This document shows positions 33,467 to 45,360 of a stretch of DNA of 64,000 nt, one piece after another. A program made the position numbers and the translations under genes. A model generated the notes under the pieces. That model searched no databases, had not been told where the DNA came from, and saw nothing but the letters and a program-made list of their open reading frames with translations. The stretch comes from Dreissena polymorpha (taxonomy: Eukaryota > Mollusca > Bivalvia > Myida > Dreissenidae), in NCBI RefSeq assembly GCF_020536995.1, contig NC_068366.1, forward strand, positions 73,379,536 to 73,443,535, read 5' to 3'. The first letter of the stretch is position 1. The number at the start of each line of letters is the position of its first letter.

Positions 33467-36400
33467 TTATGTCTTCATTGGTTCTGGAATATCAACTGCT
33501 TTCCCCTGCTTTTCTAACTCGGCTCTGAAATACACAAGGTGTGATAATGAAAAATAAAAAAGCCCTGCAGCGCTCGCCTGAGTTCAATGTACACAATTGT
33601 GCCGCATTCTGAGAAAACTGGGTCTAAGGCATGTGTAAAGTGTCGTCCCAGATTAGCCTGTGCAGTCTGCACAAGCTTATCAGGGACGACACTTTCCGCC
33701 TTAACAGGATTTTCGAGTAGAAGAGACTTCCTTTAAATGAAAAATACCATAAAAGCCGAAATTGTCGTCCCTGATTAGCCTGTGCGGACTGCGGACACAA
33801 GCATTATGCCCAGTTTTCTCAGAACGCGATCCAATTGTGTAAGACTTTGCCTGGTGACTAGTTCTTAATCCCACTTGACCCAGATTCAAACATGTCCTTG
33901 ATTATGTCAATATAAACATTCTGACCAAGATAATCAAGAGTGAGTCGTTAATCTGGCTTATTGAATAGTAATATGGGTTTTCTAAGATTTGCTCAGGTTT
34001 AAGTCACACATGTACAAGATTCAAACTCAGCTTGGATATCATCAAGATACACACATTATAACAAAGGAAAAATAGTTAAATAAATAAAGATTCTGAAGCA
34101 GTAGTAAAAACGTTTTTCTAAGACTTGACATGTGACCTACTTTTTTGACAAAATAGACTTGAGACACAGTCTAGACAAGACAAATATGCTGACCATGTTC
34201 AATCAAGTAATAAATATAGCCTCTAGAGTGGTAATTAAGTTATTATATGATTTGACCTGATGATCTAGTTTTAGTGTGAATGTAATCCAGATTTGAACTC
34301 CAGCCAGATATCATGAATATAATTATCCCCACGCTTTTTGAAAAGTGTGGGGATATTGTGGTTATCTCCGCCGTCTGTCCGATTGTTTGTCTGTCTGTCC
34401 GTCCGTCCTTGCCACTATCTCCTCCTACATTATATGCACTAGAACCTTGAAACTAACACACATGGTAGCTATGAGCATATGTGCGACCCTGCACTATTTG
34501 GAATTTTGATCTGACCCCTGGGTCAAAAGTTATGGGGTTTGGGGCGGGGCCGGGTCAGAGATTTTCACTCATGTTTTTAGGTTATTTTACTATAATTTCT
34601 TCATTTCTACACCGATTGTCTTCAAATTGATACCGAACCTCTCTTATGACAAACGGTCAATCTAACCTATGCATGGCCCCATTACCAACCCTGATGCGCC
34701 CCGCCCACATAGGCCACACACACAAAAAATTGCAGTTTTACTATAATTTCTTCATTTCTACACCGATTCACTTCAAATTGATACTGAGCCTTTCTTAAGA
34801 CAATACGGAAATCTCAGCTATGCATGGCACCATTACCAACCCTGGGGCACCCTGCCCACATAGGCCACGCCCACCCAAAATTGCCTTTTACTATAAATTC
34901 TTCATTTCTACACCGATTCACTTCAAATTGATACTGAACCTCTCTTATGACAATACGGTTAATCTCAACTATGCATGGCCCCATTACCAACCCTGGGGCA
35001 TCCCGCCCACATAGGCCATGCCCACCCAAAATTACCTTTTACTATAATTTCTTCATCTCTAAACTGATTCACTTCAAATTGATACTGAACCTCTTTTATG
35101 ACAATACAGTCAATCTCAACTATGCATGGCCCCATTACCAACCCTGAGGTGCCCCGCCAAAAATAGGCCACACACACAAAATTGCCTTTTACTATAATTT
35201 CTTCATTTCTACACAGACTTACTTCAAATTGATACTGAACCTCTCTTATGACAATACGGTCAATCTCAACTATGTATGGCCCCATTAACAACCCTGAGGC
35301 ACCCCGCCCACATAGGCCACGCCCATCCAAAATTGCCTTTTACTATAATTTCTTCATTTCTACACCAATTCACTTCTAATTGATACTGAACTTCTCTTAT
35401 GACAATACGGTCAATCTCAACTATGCATGGCCCCATTACCAACCCTGGGGAGCCCCTGGGTCAAACATGCGACGTGGGGATACGTGTCGGCCTCTGCCGC
35501 GCCATTTCTAGTTGTCAATATAAACATTCTGAAAAATTAAATCCATATTTAGTCATAATGTCACAGCCTGGCTCCATCTTTTTTGGAGATAAATAAATAA
35601 ACTTTTTAATAATACTTCAATGGTGGCAATAAAGGACCCGAGTTTTAAAACAAAAACGATTAAGGAATCTAGAGGGTGAGTGGATTGTTTATGTTTTCCT
35701 AAACATGTTTCACCTAAGTAAAAATGGGGGTTAAGCAGCACTGTTCTGCAAAGATTAATTTACAGGTATACCTCAATGCACAGAACTATTCAATCATAAA
35801 CAATTAAGAAATGTGAGAACCTTCAACAGTTTTGACATGATAGAGTCAAATTGTTGTTTTTGCATTTGTGAAGAGAACATTTTCACCAAAATTAAATCGA
35901 TAATGACAACCAATTGCTTTTTAAATATACAGGCGCTGCATTTACCAAAGCCTTGGCTCCTGCTCGATCTACTAGATATTATTAAAACAAAGGTGAAATA
36001 TGTTGAGAAAAAAACAAAAAAACAAATCAAGGTAATTATTCTGGCAAATTATTCTGACAGACCGACCGACATGTTCAAAACAATATACCCCCTCTTCTTT
36101 GAAGGCCCAAGGGGGGCGTAAAATTCAAATTAGGAGACCAAAATCATATAAATTATAGGTACATACTTTGTTAGATGTTTATGAAATAAAATCAGATAAA
36201 ATAATAATAAGACACTTCTTTCCCAAAAAAATTAATTATTAGTATTTATTTTTTTTAATTGGGATTTTATTTTTAAAACAGGTTTGGGTCCTTTTTACAA
36301 CCTTCTTAAAAACCATTAGCTGGAAATTAGTCGTATTGGCTTTTACAGCCAAATTGGCTTTTACAGCCAATAAGATCACTTTTGGTGTTTCATCTTTTTG

Positions 36401-39400
36401 CTTTTATGGTAGTTTTCATACAAAGGAAGTCTCTTTTTAGTGAAAATCCAGTTTAGGTGGAAAGTATCGTACATGATTAGCCAGGAATGACACTTTACAC
36501 AATTGAATTACATGTGCGGTACTAGTTTTTTTAAAACATCATACCTGAGTTGGATGCTGAAGTCATCATCCACATTATCATCATCCCAATTGTCCTCCCA
36601 AACATTAACATCTTCTTTGTCCTCTTTGTCATCCTTCCATTCTGAAAGCAAAAAAGCAAAACACTGCTTAGGGGTAGAAATTGGATCACAAAACAATATG
36701 AAACAGGTTTCTGTTCAAATGAAGAATTGTTGAATGCAAAATAAGTCAGCTGACATTTTCAAATAATTAGCTTGCACAAGCAGGGTATTTTCATTCAAAT
36801 TTGGGTGTGGAAGGGGGCAGATTCCAAATTGAAAAAGTATATATTATTCCCAAACAGGAACTAACAATTCCCAAATTTAGAGCAATTTTAATTTCAAAAA
36901 ATAAAAAACACTTATTTCCATATTTCAGCAGCGTTTTCATTAGGAGGCGGCCGGCGGCCGATTTGACCGCCTCAAATGTTATTTGGGCCGGCTCAAATTC
37001 GGAAAAAAAATCGGCAAAGTCTCAGGGCTTCCGCTGCCGTTCGCCAGATTGGCCAATGGCGAAAATTTAGCAAATTCGGCCAATAAAATAATCGTTTGGA
37101 GAAAACGTACGGCGAACGATTTTTGTCAGGAAAAAAATTGTTCGCTGGACGTTTTTGCCAAACAATTATTTTCCTGACAAATGCCATTCCAGATAGTAAA
37201 CTCTTTCAGCTTAAAACTGTGCTTCAATACATCGCCGTATTATTGACCCGCAAAATTGATTCGCAGTCTGCATTAACACCTGTCAGAAACCGGATATCGA
37301 GACAAAGGAAACTGACTGGTGTAACCGTCGATCTTATCAGCTTAAATAAACAATAACATCTGATTAAAGATTGCTGCCGATTTCAATCAATTTGAGTAAA
37401 AGCCGTTAGTGAATTATCAACTTAGTCACACAATGAACGTAAGTAAAGAAGTTAATAATTGATTTTAATTTCGAGAAGTTCGTAATGTTTGTAATGATTA
37501 AAGGCTTAATGCGTTACAATTGTGAATGACGATAGATGAAGGGGTATAAAACCCTTGACATTTACGGCGAAGGTGTCGGAAATTGTGACCTCCATAATGG
37601 CGACCATAGGCAATAAGCGTCCTTTGGACTCTGAGGAATCTAATGACCCGGTCTCAAAAAAAAACAAATCTGATAATAGATCATTTAAAGATGTTTGGCT
37701 TTAGGAATTCATGTGGTTAGATTATAATGCAAAATCAAAAACGATGTATTGCAAAATATGCATACAGTTTCAAAAGTCAAATTCATTCACTTCTGGGTGT
37801 AGTATGTTGAAAAAAGACAACATTTCAAAACACGAAAAATCTAAATGTAATAAAAAAGAATGACAATCATTAATATTAAAATGTATATACATGAATATTT
37901 TTTATATTATTAATAATATATTAAAAATAACAATAATAATTTATGTTCATAATAAAATATATATTTACACTTTTCAAAATGAGCTTTTTGTTTTGAAATT
38001 TAGCATATTTGATTTTGTTTATTTCAGATCACAAAGAGGCCTCACAAGCGTCTAGTCTGAAAACATCCATGACAAATGCGCAGGCTGCAGCAATATCCAA
38101 AAGTGAAGCGGCTGTAGTGTCGGCTATGACTTATGTGTACTTTGATGCACAACTGTGTTTCTTTTGTTATGCACACATGATGATTATAGTAATAAACATA
38201 TTAAAGCTTCTTTGTTTAGTTTCTTCTTTTACACTACTGTAGCCTATACTTACAACAGGCGGTTCCGAATGCTTTGCTAATACTTTGGCTACAGTTTCTA
38301 AAATTTGGCTACAAAAAAATCCATTTGGCTAAAATGTTGGCTACAGAAATGTTTAGGCCAGGGGGAGCCCTGAATGCTCACGACGATGACAAGATATTAA
38401 GTATTCGTTTATAAATTAACTGTCTGAAATTGAAGTAAACAACCGTAACCGATATATGTTAACCGTTTTCTCATTGATCGTTTTGGTATAATTGTCCAAT
38501 CGCGAAGCGGGAAACATGAGTGTACGACTTTGATTAAAGGTCACAAATTGACAACGTCAACATGTCTAAAAAAATAAAAAATAAATGACTTTCTTTTGTG
38601 TTTCGAGTAAGAACGATAGTTCGCTGTTGAAGTTATTTTGTTCCAGTTTTGTTAACGTTTATCATTTACCGGCACCTCCGGATGAATGCACTTTCCTGTT
38701 ACATTTCGGTTTTATTTTCGACAAATTTCGTTGATGGTTCCGATCATGCCGATGTTTGGTTTCTCCGCAGAGTTTTTAACATCCGAACGGTAAGTGGATT
38801 TATTTATAACCTCATTTTACAGGAGAAGAGTCTTTCATTAGGATAAATGAAAATCTCGAGCCCCAAACTCTCCTGATATTGTCATGATTAAGGTTGGAGT
38901 TTGCTAATTATATTGAATTGGCACTGAAATGTTTAGCTATATCCAAATTTGTATTGTAAAATATTGACCAAAAGAAGCTTCCTCTGCGACATATTTAAAT
39001 CCTACGATTGCCTAAGCTGGGGCAACCTATGCTCGTTTTTTTTTTTTGGGGGGGGGGGAATCTGCAATGCCAAATTGTCAAACCTTTCTTAAAATTGCTA
39101 TGCTAGGAGAACCTTAAAATGCCCAATTTTTATGCATCTTTTCCAGAGGGCTTCTGACAAAATATTAATGTCACCCATGGTTTTGCGCATTGTCTTCTAT
39201 AAGAATGGACCATTTATACTCCAGGGCTCGAAATTAACACTCGCACACTCGCAAAATGCGAGTGAAAAATACCGATTGCGAGTTAAGTTTTAAGCCACTA
39301 GAAATCTTTTGCGAGTGAAGAAAGAGTGAAAAAAAAAGGGTTATATTGCTAAATGCGCTCGACGTTGTAAACGCTAAACCCCAGGTCCATTAATAGAACG

Positions 39401-42400
39401 TCCGAATACCCATATGCGGAACATCGCACTTTGTATGTAGACTGGTATACTTATAGTACATATATGCGGATGGTATTGGTACAAAGAACATGAAACAGTT
39501 GATTATCCACACATGTTCACTATAAAAGACATAAAAACCTGAACAGTCATGTCGTCGAAGCGAAAAATAACTAGTTTCTTTTTGCCCACATATTGAAATA
39601 ACAAAACGAAATATAAAGCAAAGTTAACCGTTGAGTTGAGAAAAAAAAACGGAAATTAAATTCTTCCACGAAAACAGTGAAAAAGTGGGAAAAAGAACTT
39701 CATATATAACACCCAAACTTGTGGTTGATGTCATATTTTATTTAGTTTTAATAGTACTAAACTTATGTACAAACTTGCTTTTATTTATGTTTCCAGCAAA
39801 TTTTGCGAGAATGTTTTTGATTTTGCGAGCTGGTATTTAAGCTGCTCGCAATGTTTTGCTAGTATGGGGAAAAGTTAAATTCGAGCCCTGATACTCTTCT
39901 TTAAAAACAAATAAAGTTCAAAAGTAAAATTTAATCTGAATTGAAGTTCAAAAGTAAAATTCAATCTAAAAAAACATGCTACATTTCCATATTGATAAGT
40001 TCAGCAGTCAAGCTGTGGCATGACATAAAATAGAGGCGGAAGATTACCCCGAAGCAGCCAAGGGCCTCAGCATCAGCACCAGTTCTTACACTTGTGGATG
40101 CTGGGGTCCAAACCGATGTTACTGAGGGGAATGATAAGCTGAGCCTGATTCAGACAGCTGTTGATATAGCCATACAAAAACTTAACCTGGCATCAAAGGA
40201 ATATGACCCAGAATCAGATTAGAATTACATCAAACTCTGTTTTATTTGTAAAATTAATTATTAAAAGTCGAATTGGTGTTACTTTTTTTATGTTTTTTTA
40301 TACATTTATATCTGTTTTTATTAAAATCTTGATAATTGCAGAGTTGATGTTAACTGAGGACTTTATGTTTTCTTTGCCATTCACATAAATATCCTCTATT
40401 TTAAATGAGCAAAATCATGTACATTATGTGCCCAAAATCGCTCAGAGGCCATGATTTGGCACCTTTATTTAACAAAATTTTAGGGGAGCATGCCCCCGGA
40501 CCCCCTAGCAACTCGCACCTTCGGTGCTTGCACAAGTTGGCCTCCTCAAATCACTCAAAAACCTGCTACAAAAAATCCTTATGAAAACGCTGTTTCAGTA
40601 AGAAAGACGTGATTTTTCCCAATCCAAAAGACCTCTGCCCCAATTCCAATATGGTGAGAAAAAACTGATGGAAAATTTCTGATTCTGACAAACACTTGTA
40701 ATAAAGGTTGTTGTTGTTTATTATGGAACACATGTTTTCATTTAAAAGTAGATTTTTTAAAACAGTCAGCAGGGGAGGAGGGGGGGGGGGGACACGAAGA
40801 CTTTATTGCACTAGAAACTAGACACTTGCTCTAATTTCTACACGCAGTCATTGTTTTTGCAAGTACATGTAATCTAAATCAGGGGTCTCAAAGGCCCACA
40901 AAAAGTTGTGGCCTCTTTTTTGGAACAAAAAACATTTCCATGCTGCCCTGCTGGTAAATCCAACTTATAATTAATAACAATCATTCAATCAACTGTAACC
41001 ATTTAAAACATTTTTTTTATCAGGATTGTACATTTTGTGCAATATCAAAGACCAATATTAACATTTATACAAAAAATTGAAGCAGACAGATAATTTTTTT
41101 TCAAAAAAAGCAAATTGTATTAAGTGTCACCTCTTTTCAATTTGGCATAATATAGTAAATACATTAATATATGGGTTGTTTAATTTGGCTTGTGTCAGTT
41201 TTAACAGGATTTTACAGTTTAAAATCAATTTACCTTGCACGCAGTAGTAAATTACCGAAATAACTCTATGTTCTCGAACACTAACAATTTTTTTTTTTTA
41301 AGTCTGACAATTTAGATACAAAATATATTTAAAAATTACAGGAATCCGAAAATTTAGAGACAAAAGTTAAGGTGTACGAAAATTATAATTATATTGAAAT
41401 AAATGCAATAAATCAAAGTACAATAATCCTCTTGTGATAAACTCTTCTTTTTCTGCTTAAAAAAATAAAAACAACTTCAGAGCTTTGCTAACTCTTGCCA
41501 GAAAGGATATAGAACACAAATTTAAAAACAGAAAACATTCTTCTTCCTTAATAGGACAACACTGTTCCAATGCTGTTGGGTAAATAGATTACTTTCTACC
41601 GCTATACATGGTTATTTACCCAAATATGCGAATGTAATGGTCCATCACCCCCAGGCACAAATCTGCAAGGTTTTATGACCTTTATCCCGTTGTAAAAAAT
41701 CCATGATCGAAGTGTCACAAGATAAGCGAAAACAGGGACGAAGTCTGTAGAACGGCGCGGCAAAATATACTGTCCAAAAATTAAGAGACATTAATTATGG
41801 ATGAAAACTTGAACGTCCTAAATATAGAGTCACGAAAAGTAATTATTTTCTCTAAAAAGAGAGTGTCTGAAAACTTAAAGAGGCCAAAAACTTAAAGAGT
41901 AATTACGGTAATAAAATGTTTACATGTGTATTAATAACTATATAACATATTTAGCATCATACATCATACATGTCACATTTTTTAGGTCAAAATCGGGACA
42001 TTCCATAACAAATATTGGAACATTTGACCAAAAAACAGGAAACTTAAAACAATCGATCATGCTAACTTAACTGTAGTCAGTATATTACTTACAAAAACTC
42101 ATAATGTCTGACCAATATTAAAGATAAATGTGTTTAAGAATTTCATAAACACAAACATTGTTCATTTTCTGAAAGTAAACATACATGGGCACTATGCGGA
42201 TGACCTCATAAAGTGAAATGTGGGACATGCCTCTATTTCACATTCAAGCTGGACAGGGGCCCGAATTTTACATGTATACATCATTTAACATGATGTGCGC
42301 GCATCAATCACTGTTTTAATTCAATCAATCATCAATTAACTCTAAATTTTGATAGATGCATTATATACATTTTTTTCTGATAATCAGTGGAAAAACGAAA

Positions 42401-45360
42401 GTAAATTTATGTGAAACATCAATGTTTATCAGTCAGCACTCAATTTGTTTCATATACAAAATCTGTTTTAACAGCCTGGTGTTGAGCTACAGGTGCTATA
42501 ACACACTCAGAGAATACAAAAGCAGTTGGCTTTTATTTCACTATTATGCATCTATTGATAGCAATGAGCGACCCTTAAGTTATCATCACAAGAGATGTGT
42601 TTTTCAGAAACACAATGCCCCTTTGCGCCGCTTTAAAGCCATATATTTGACCTTTGACCTTGAAGGATGACCTTGATCTTTCACCACTCAAAATGTGCAG
42701 CTCCATGAGATACCCATGCATGCCAAATATCAAGTTGCTATCTTGCTAAGTTATGGCCAAGGTTAAAGTTTAGTGACAGAAACACAGACAGACAGGTCAA
42801 AAACAATATACCCCCGAACTTTCAATCCGGCATAAAAATTCCATGGTGTGAATGCTGCCTGATCAATTATTTGCCAATAAAGCGCAGTTAAGGTGTCAAA
42901 AACAACACTGGTTCACTAGAGTAGTAAATGTGGTTTGTTAGTTGGGGACAATAAAGGGATAAGGCTAAGTGATGGTAAATTTAAGTCTGACAGTGCATGA
43001 ACAGCCAATTGTATTGTGTTGTTGCTTTTACAAATGTCGGGCCTAATTGTCGCATATCAAGACGCTAATATTTGGCATTTTAGTATCAATATGGTTTCAA
43101 CAAAGACACTATTAAAAGTTTTTATATCTTGTAAACACATTTTTTTTTACGTAGAGTCAATCATAATAATAATGAAGGCAGTATTATTATGCTGTTTTTG
43201 ACACATGACCACAAATGAACATGGTATTTAAAATAATATAATTATGGGCAATTATTTAACTTTAATTGTGTGCAAACTTATTGTAAGTTAACCAGTTCAG
43301 AAAAATTACTTGTGGTGTGTAGAACTCATCAAGGTGCAGCTACATATGAAGTTTCAAACAGCTACATATGAAGTTTCAAAGTTGTAGGTGGAAGCACTTT
43401 GATTTTAGAGCCAATGATAAGGTTTTAGCACGACGCAGACAGCGAGCTGGCTATGAAAATACCTCGGATTTTCTCCTAACAGACGAGCTAAAAACATAAA
43501 CAATTGAAAATAAGTGAAATTATTTTAAAATAATTGGGATTTTGAAAACTGTTTCATCCAAACTACATTATCAGCCACATGTTTAATATTTCGCTAGCTT
43601 ATGGATATTAAAAAAAGCAATTTTTTTAATATTGACGAGAGGTGAATGGGGTGCTGGAGGTTTCGGTAAATGACAAGTTCAGTAAATTGATTTATATAGT
43701 AAATGCCGTGGAGGGTTCGGTAAATTGATTTATATAGAGATGGTATACCTACAACGAGGTGTTAATGACACCTATTATTGGCTTACAATAACATTAGGCG
43801 CATTTATTTGCAAATTGTGGATTAATTTTGAGTTGAGTAATTAATGCTATGCCTACGGTAAAGAATTAAGGGAAATGAATGAGCTACCTCTGAAAAACGC
43901 ATTCTGTTAGGAAATTGTAGGTAAATTTACGATTTAAATAACGCAATACTGTTGTTTTTTTTATAATTGGTGCTTTTATTTAAATAACATAATAGTAATA
44001 ATAAATAATGATTTATGGTGGAATCAATGTAAGATCTTCAATTAAGTTTAATGCTATTTAAAAAAGTTTCTTGTAAAATATGATTTAATAAAAATGATTT
44101 CAGTTTAAATATAAAGCGCAATAGTATTTTAGACCACCGATAAACACTCAATTTCTCAATTTATAAACATGGGGTAGTTTGCCAACATAATGAATATGAA
44201 ACCAAAGCTCTTGCCACGTGGAGGCCACCTCTTGTAAGAGCCAAATGTTGAATTTTATATTACATGTTTTATTATTTCTTTCTGGTTGAGAAAAACACAA
44301 GAAGAAAAAAACAATATATAAAATCTAATACGTGTACGTAATTAATAAAAAGTAATATAATGATACGCTGCGTTAAGCGAAGAGATACACATAATTGAAA
44401 ACTGATAAAAATTAAATCTAACACAACGCCAGCAGAATGAATACACTGTGTAATGGCAAGCTGCTGTGATGATCACTATCTTATCAACTTAATACACAGG
44501 CACCTGGCTACTGTACTGGAACAATGGGTTTTACGGCCAAAATAAGTGATATCATTTTTAGCCTGAACAAATCCGTTGAATAAAAAAATAACTGATTGAC
44601 TTTGTAATCCGTTTTATTTACCATATATTATAAATAGGCAACAAGTAAAACATCGATACAATATATATATACATTTATGACACAGTACAATATTACAGAA
44701 TTTCCGCATGCTGATTTAATTTAATTTCATTTCTGTGTCAAAGCATGTTCACGATCTAAACATACATATCTAGATTATTTTAAGAATACTACCTTATGTG
44801 CTGATCTGATTGTAGGAAAAAGAAGCGAGAAATTTATTTATATAAGAAACAAACATATTTGATCTTAGTATTTTAAACCACCGAAAATTTCTCATTATAT
44901 AAACATGCAAACATCTCTAAATTGATAAAATCAACTCCGTACATTTCAACAGATAATTTAATTAGTGCCAAACAACTCAATTAATGTACACGCTTATCGA
45001 CAAAAGGTGCGATAATCCCTATTTATACCAATTTACCGAAACCTCCACGGCATTTACTATATAAATCAATTTACCGAACTTGTCATTTACCGAAACCTCC
45101 ATAACCCGGTGAATGTATACAATATGAAGTAAATACCAGAAATGGCACTTACTTTCCTTTATATCCGAAAATATTAGTCCGAAAATATATGAGGCAACAA
45201 CTTGTATTAACTTACCGTCACGTTTCAATCCAGAACAATATACTGACGACTACGCTAAATGAATAGATCTTATACCTTCAGCTGGGAATTCTTCAAACTC
45301 GTCGTCTTCTTCTAAAAGGCCTAATTCTGCTTTCGGCTTCTGATCTTTTTGCTCACTCAT
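33467..45360 (-). CDS. SEM1: 26S proteasome complex subunit SEM1 (DSS1)
   Basis: Three exons on the minus strand, 45276-45360, 36545-36641 and 33467-33524, join in one frame to 79 residues (human is 70). The acidic family signature is clear: [16 protein letters not shown] at 13-28, then [20 protein letters not shown] at 42-61 followed by AELEKQGK. The known SEM1/DSS1 is a largely disordered protein of the 19S proteasome lid. It also binds BRCA2 and acts in the TREX-2 mRNA export complex. The first acidic/Trp block and the second are joined here by a charged [14 protein letters not shown] stretch that differs from the vertebrate linker. The C-terminus DIPEPMKT is lineage-specific. Introns are 8.6 kb and 3.0 kb, both made mostly of mobile elements. 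No other start is possible upstream in the exon. Confidence 0.95.
33602..33831. mobile_element. palindromic MITE of the AAAACTGGGC family, copy 3
   Basis: Inverted ends around TTCTGAGAAAACTGGG and inner AGTGTCGTCCCAGATTAGCC. CAATTGTG stands on both sides (33594-33601 and 33832-33839), which fits an 8-bp target duplication of hAT type. It lies in SEM1 intron 2. Confidence 0.72.
34330..35515 (+). mobile_element. array-bearing dispersed element (family 5)
   Basis: Begins with a hairpin TCCCCACGCTTTTTGAAAAG / CTTTTTGAAAAGTGTGGGGA and ends ACGTGGGGATACGTGTCGGC. Inside are about seven tandem units of ~120 bp with ACTATAATTTCTTCATTTCT, ACTTCAAATTGATACTGAAC, AACTATGCATGGCCCCATTA and GCCCACATAGGCCACGCCCA. 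The many frames open across the array are shadows. It lies in SEM1 intron 2. Confidence 0.75.
36056..36121 (+). mobile_element. 3' tail fragment of a family 1 element
   Basis: GACCGACCGACATGTTC then AACAATATACCCCCTCTTC and GGGGGGCGTA, as at the right ends of 24187-25857 and 30430-31563. The rest is missing. Confidence 0.6.
36428..36500. mobile_element. fragment of the AAAACTGGGC palindromic MITE
   Basis: AAGTCTCTTTTTAGTGAAAA, CCAGTTTAGGTGGAAAG and GATTAGCCAGGAATGACAC match one half of 23057-23303. It ends 45 bp from SEM1 exon 2. Confidence 0.5.
37597..37863 (+). pseudogene. BED-like zinc-finger N-terminal fragment
   Basis: A frame from ATG reads [17 protein letters not shown], then FKDVWL, one in-frame stop, [19 protein letters not shown], and HEKSKCNKK before a stop. 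The C-x2-C, H-x4-C pattern with the aromatic lead is that of the zinc finger found at the front of hAT-derived KIAA1586/ZNF862-like proteins. The in-frame TAG and lack of the catalytic core mean it is not a working transposase. Confidence 0.6.
38028..38155 (+). pseudogene. second exon-like fragment of the same protein
   Basis: After an acceptor (ATTTCAG) it reads [20 protein letters not shown] then [13 protein letters not shown]. This is the Ala-rich helical stretch that follows the finger in the same protein group. After about 40 codons the frame loses resemblance. Confidence 0.55.
39222..39890. mobile_element. nested hAT-like MITE, 6-bp target duplication
   Basis: Inverted ends CAGGGCTCGAAATTAAC / GTTAAATTCGAGCCCTG are flanked by ATACTC at 39216-39221 and 39891-39896. 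A short frame [13 protein letters not shown] at about 39550 resembles the very start of hAT-like proteins. The rest is AT-rich. It inserted into the element at 36929-40592 and is therefore younger than it. Confidence 0.75.
40058..40222 (+). pseudogene. possible last exon of the zinc-finger remnant
   Basis: After GAAGCAG the frame reads [20 protein letters not shown] and ends [15 protein letters not shown] before TAG. It looks like coding by composition and has a plausible acceptor, but I do not recognise the family. Confidence 0.35.
40599..42587. other. SEM1 intron 1, nothing recognised
   Basis: AT-rich intron sequence with homopolymer runs and no open frame of note. Confidence 0.5.
42588..42838 (+). 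mobile_element. dispersed element (family 2), copy 2
   Basis: Starts ACAAGAGATGTGTTTTTCAG, holds TTTGACCTTTGACCTTGAAG and CATGCCAAATATCAAGTTGC, and ends CAATCCGGCATAAAA. It lies in SEM1 intron 1. Confidence 0.7.
43320..43450 (-). mobile_element. fragment of the family 3 array element
   Basis: TACATATGAAGTTTCAAAGTT, GTAGGTGGAAGCACTTTGAT and TTTTAGCACGACG are the complement of words at 60420-60830. Confidence 0.6.
43649..45107. mobile_element. non-autonomous DNA transposon with 8-bp target duplication
   Basis: Inverted ends of about 90 bp (GGGT..TGGAGGTTTCGGTAA and AATTGATTTATATAG words) are flanked by GGTGAATG at 43641-43648 and 45108-45115. The interior has no coding. It lies in SEM1 intron 1, 168 bp from the first coding exon. 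Confidence 0.78.

Larger units (their letters stand above)
36929..40592 (+). mobile_element. hAT-like DNA transposon with zinc-finger gene remnants
   Basis: Inverted ends CAGCGTTTTCATTAGG / CCTTATGAAAACGCTG are flanked by TTTCAG on both sides (36923-36928 and 40593-40598). Inside are fragments like hAT/KIAA1586/ZNF862-type proteins: a BED-like zinc finger frame at 37597-37863, an exon-like piece at 38028-38155 and a possible last exon at 40058-40222. A second element (39222-39890) is nested. The target duplication reads 6 bp, whereas hAT usually makes 8. It lies in SEM1 intron 1. Confidence 0.7.

Noticed and set aside
34814-35330. Repeating frames with [12 protein letters not shown] words
   Set aside because: Shadows of the 120-bp tandem array of family 5.
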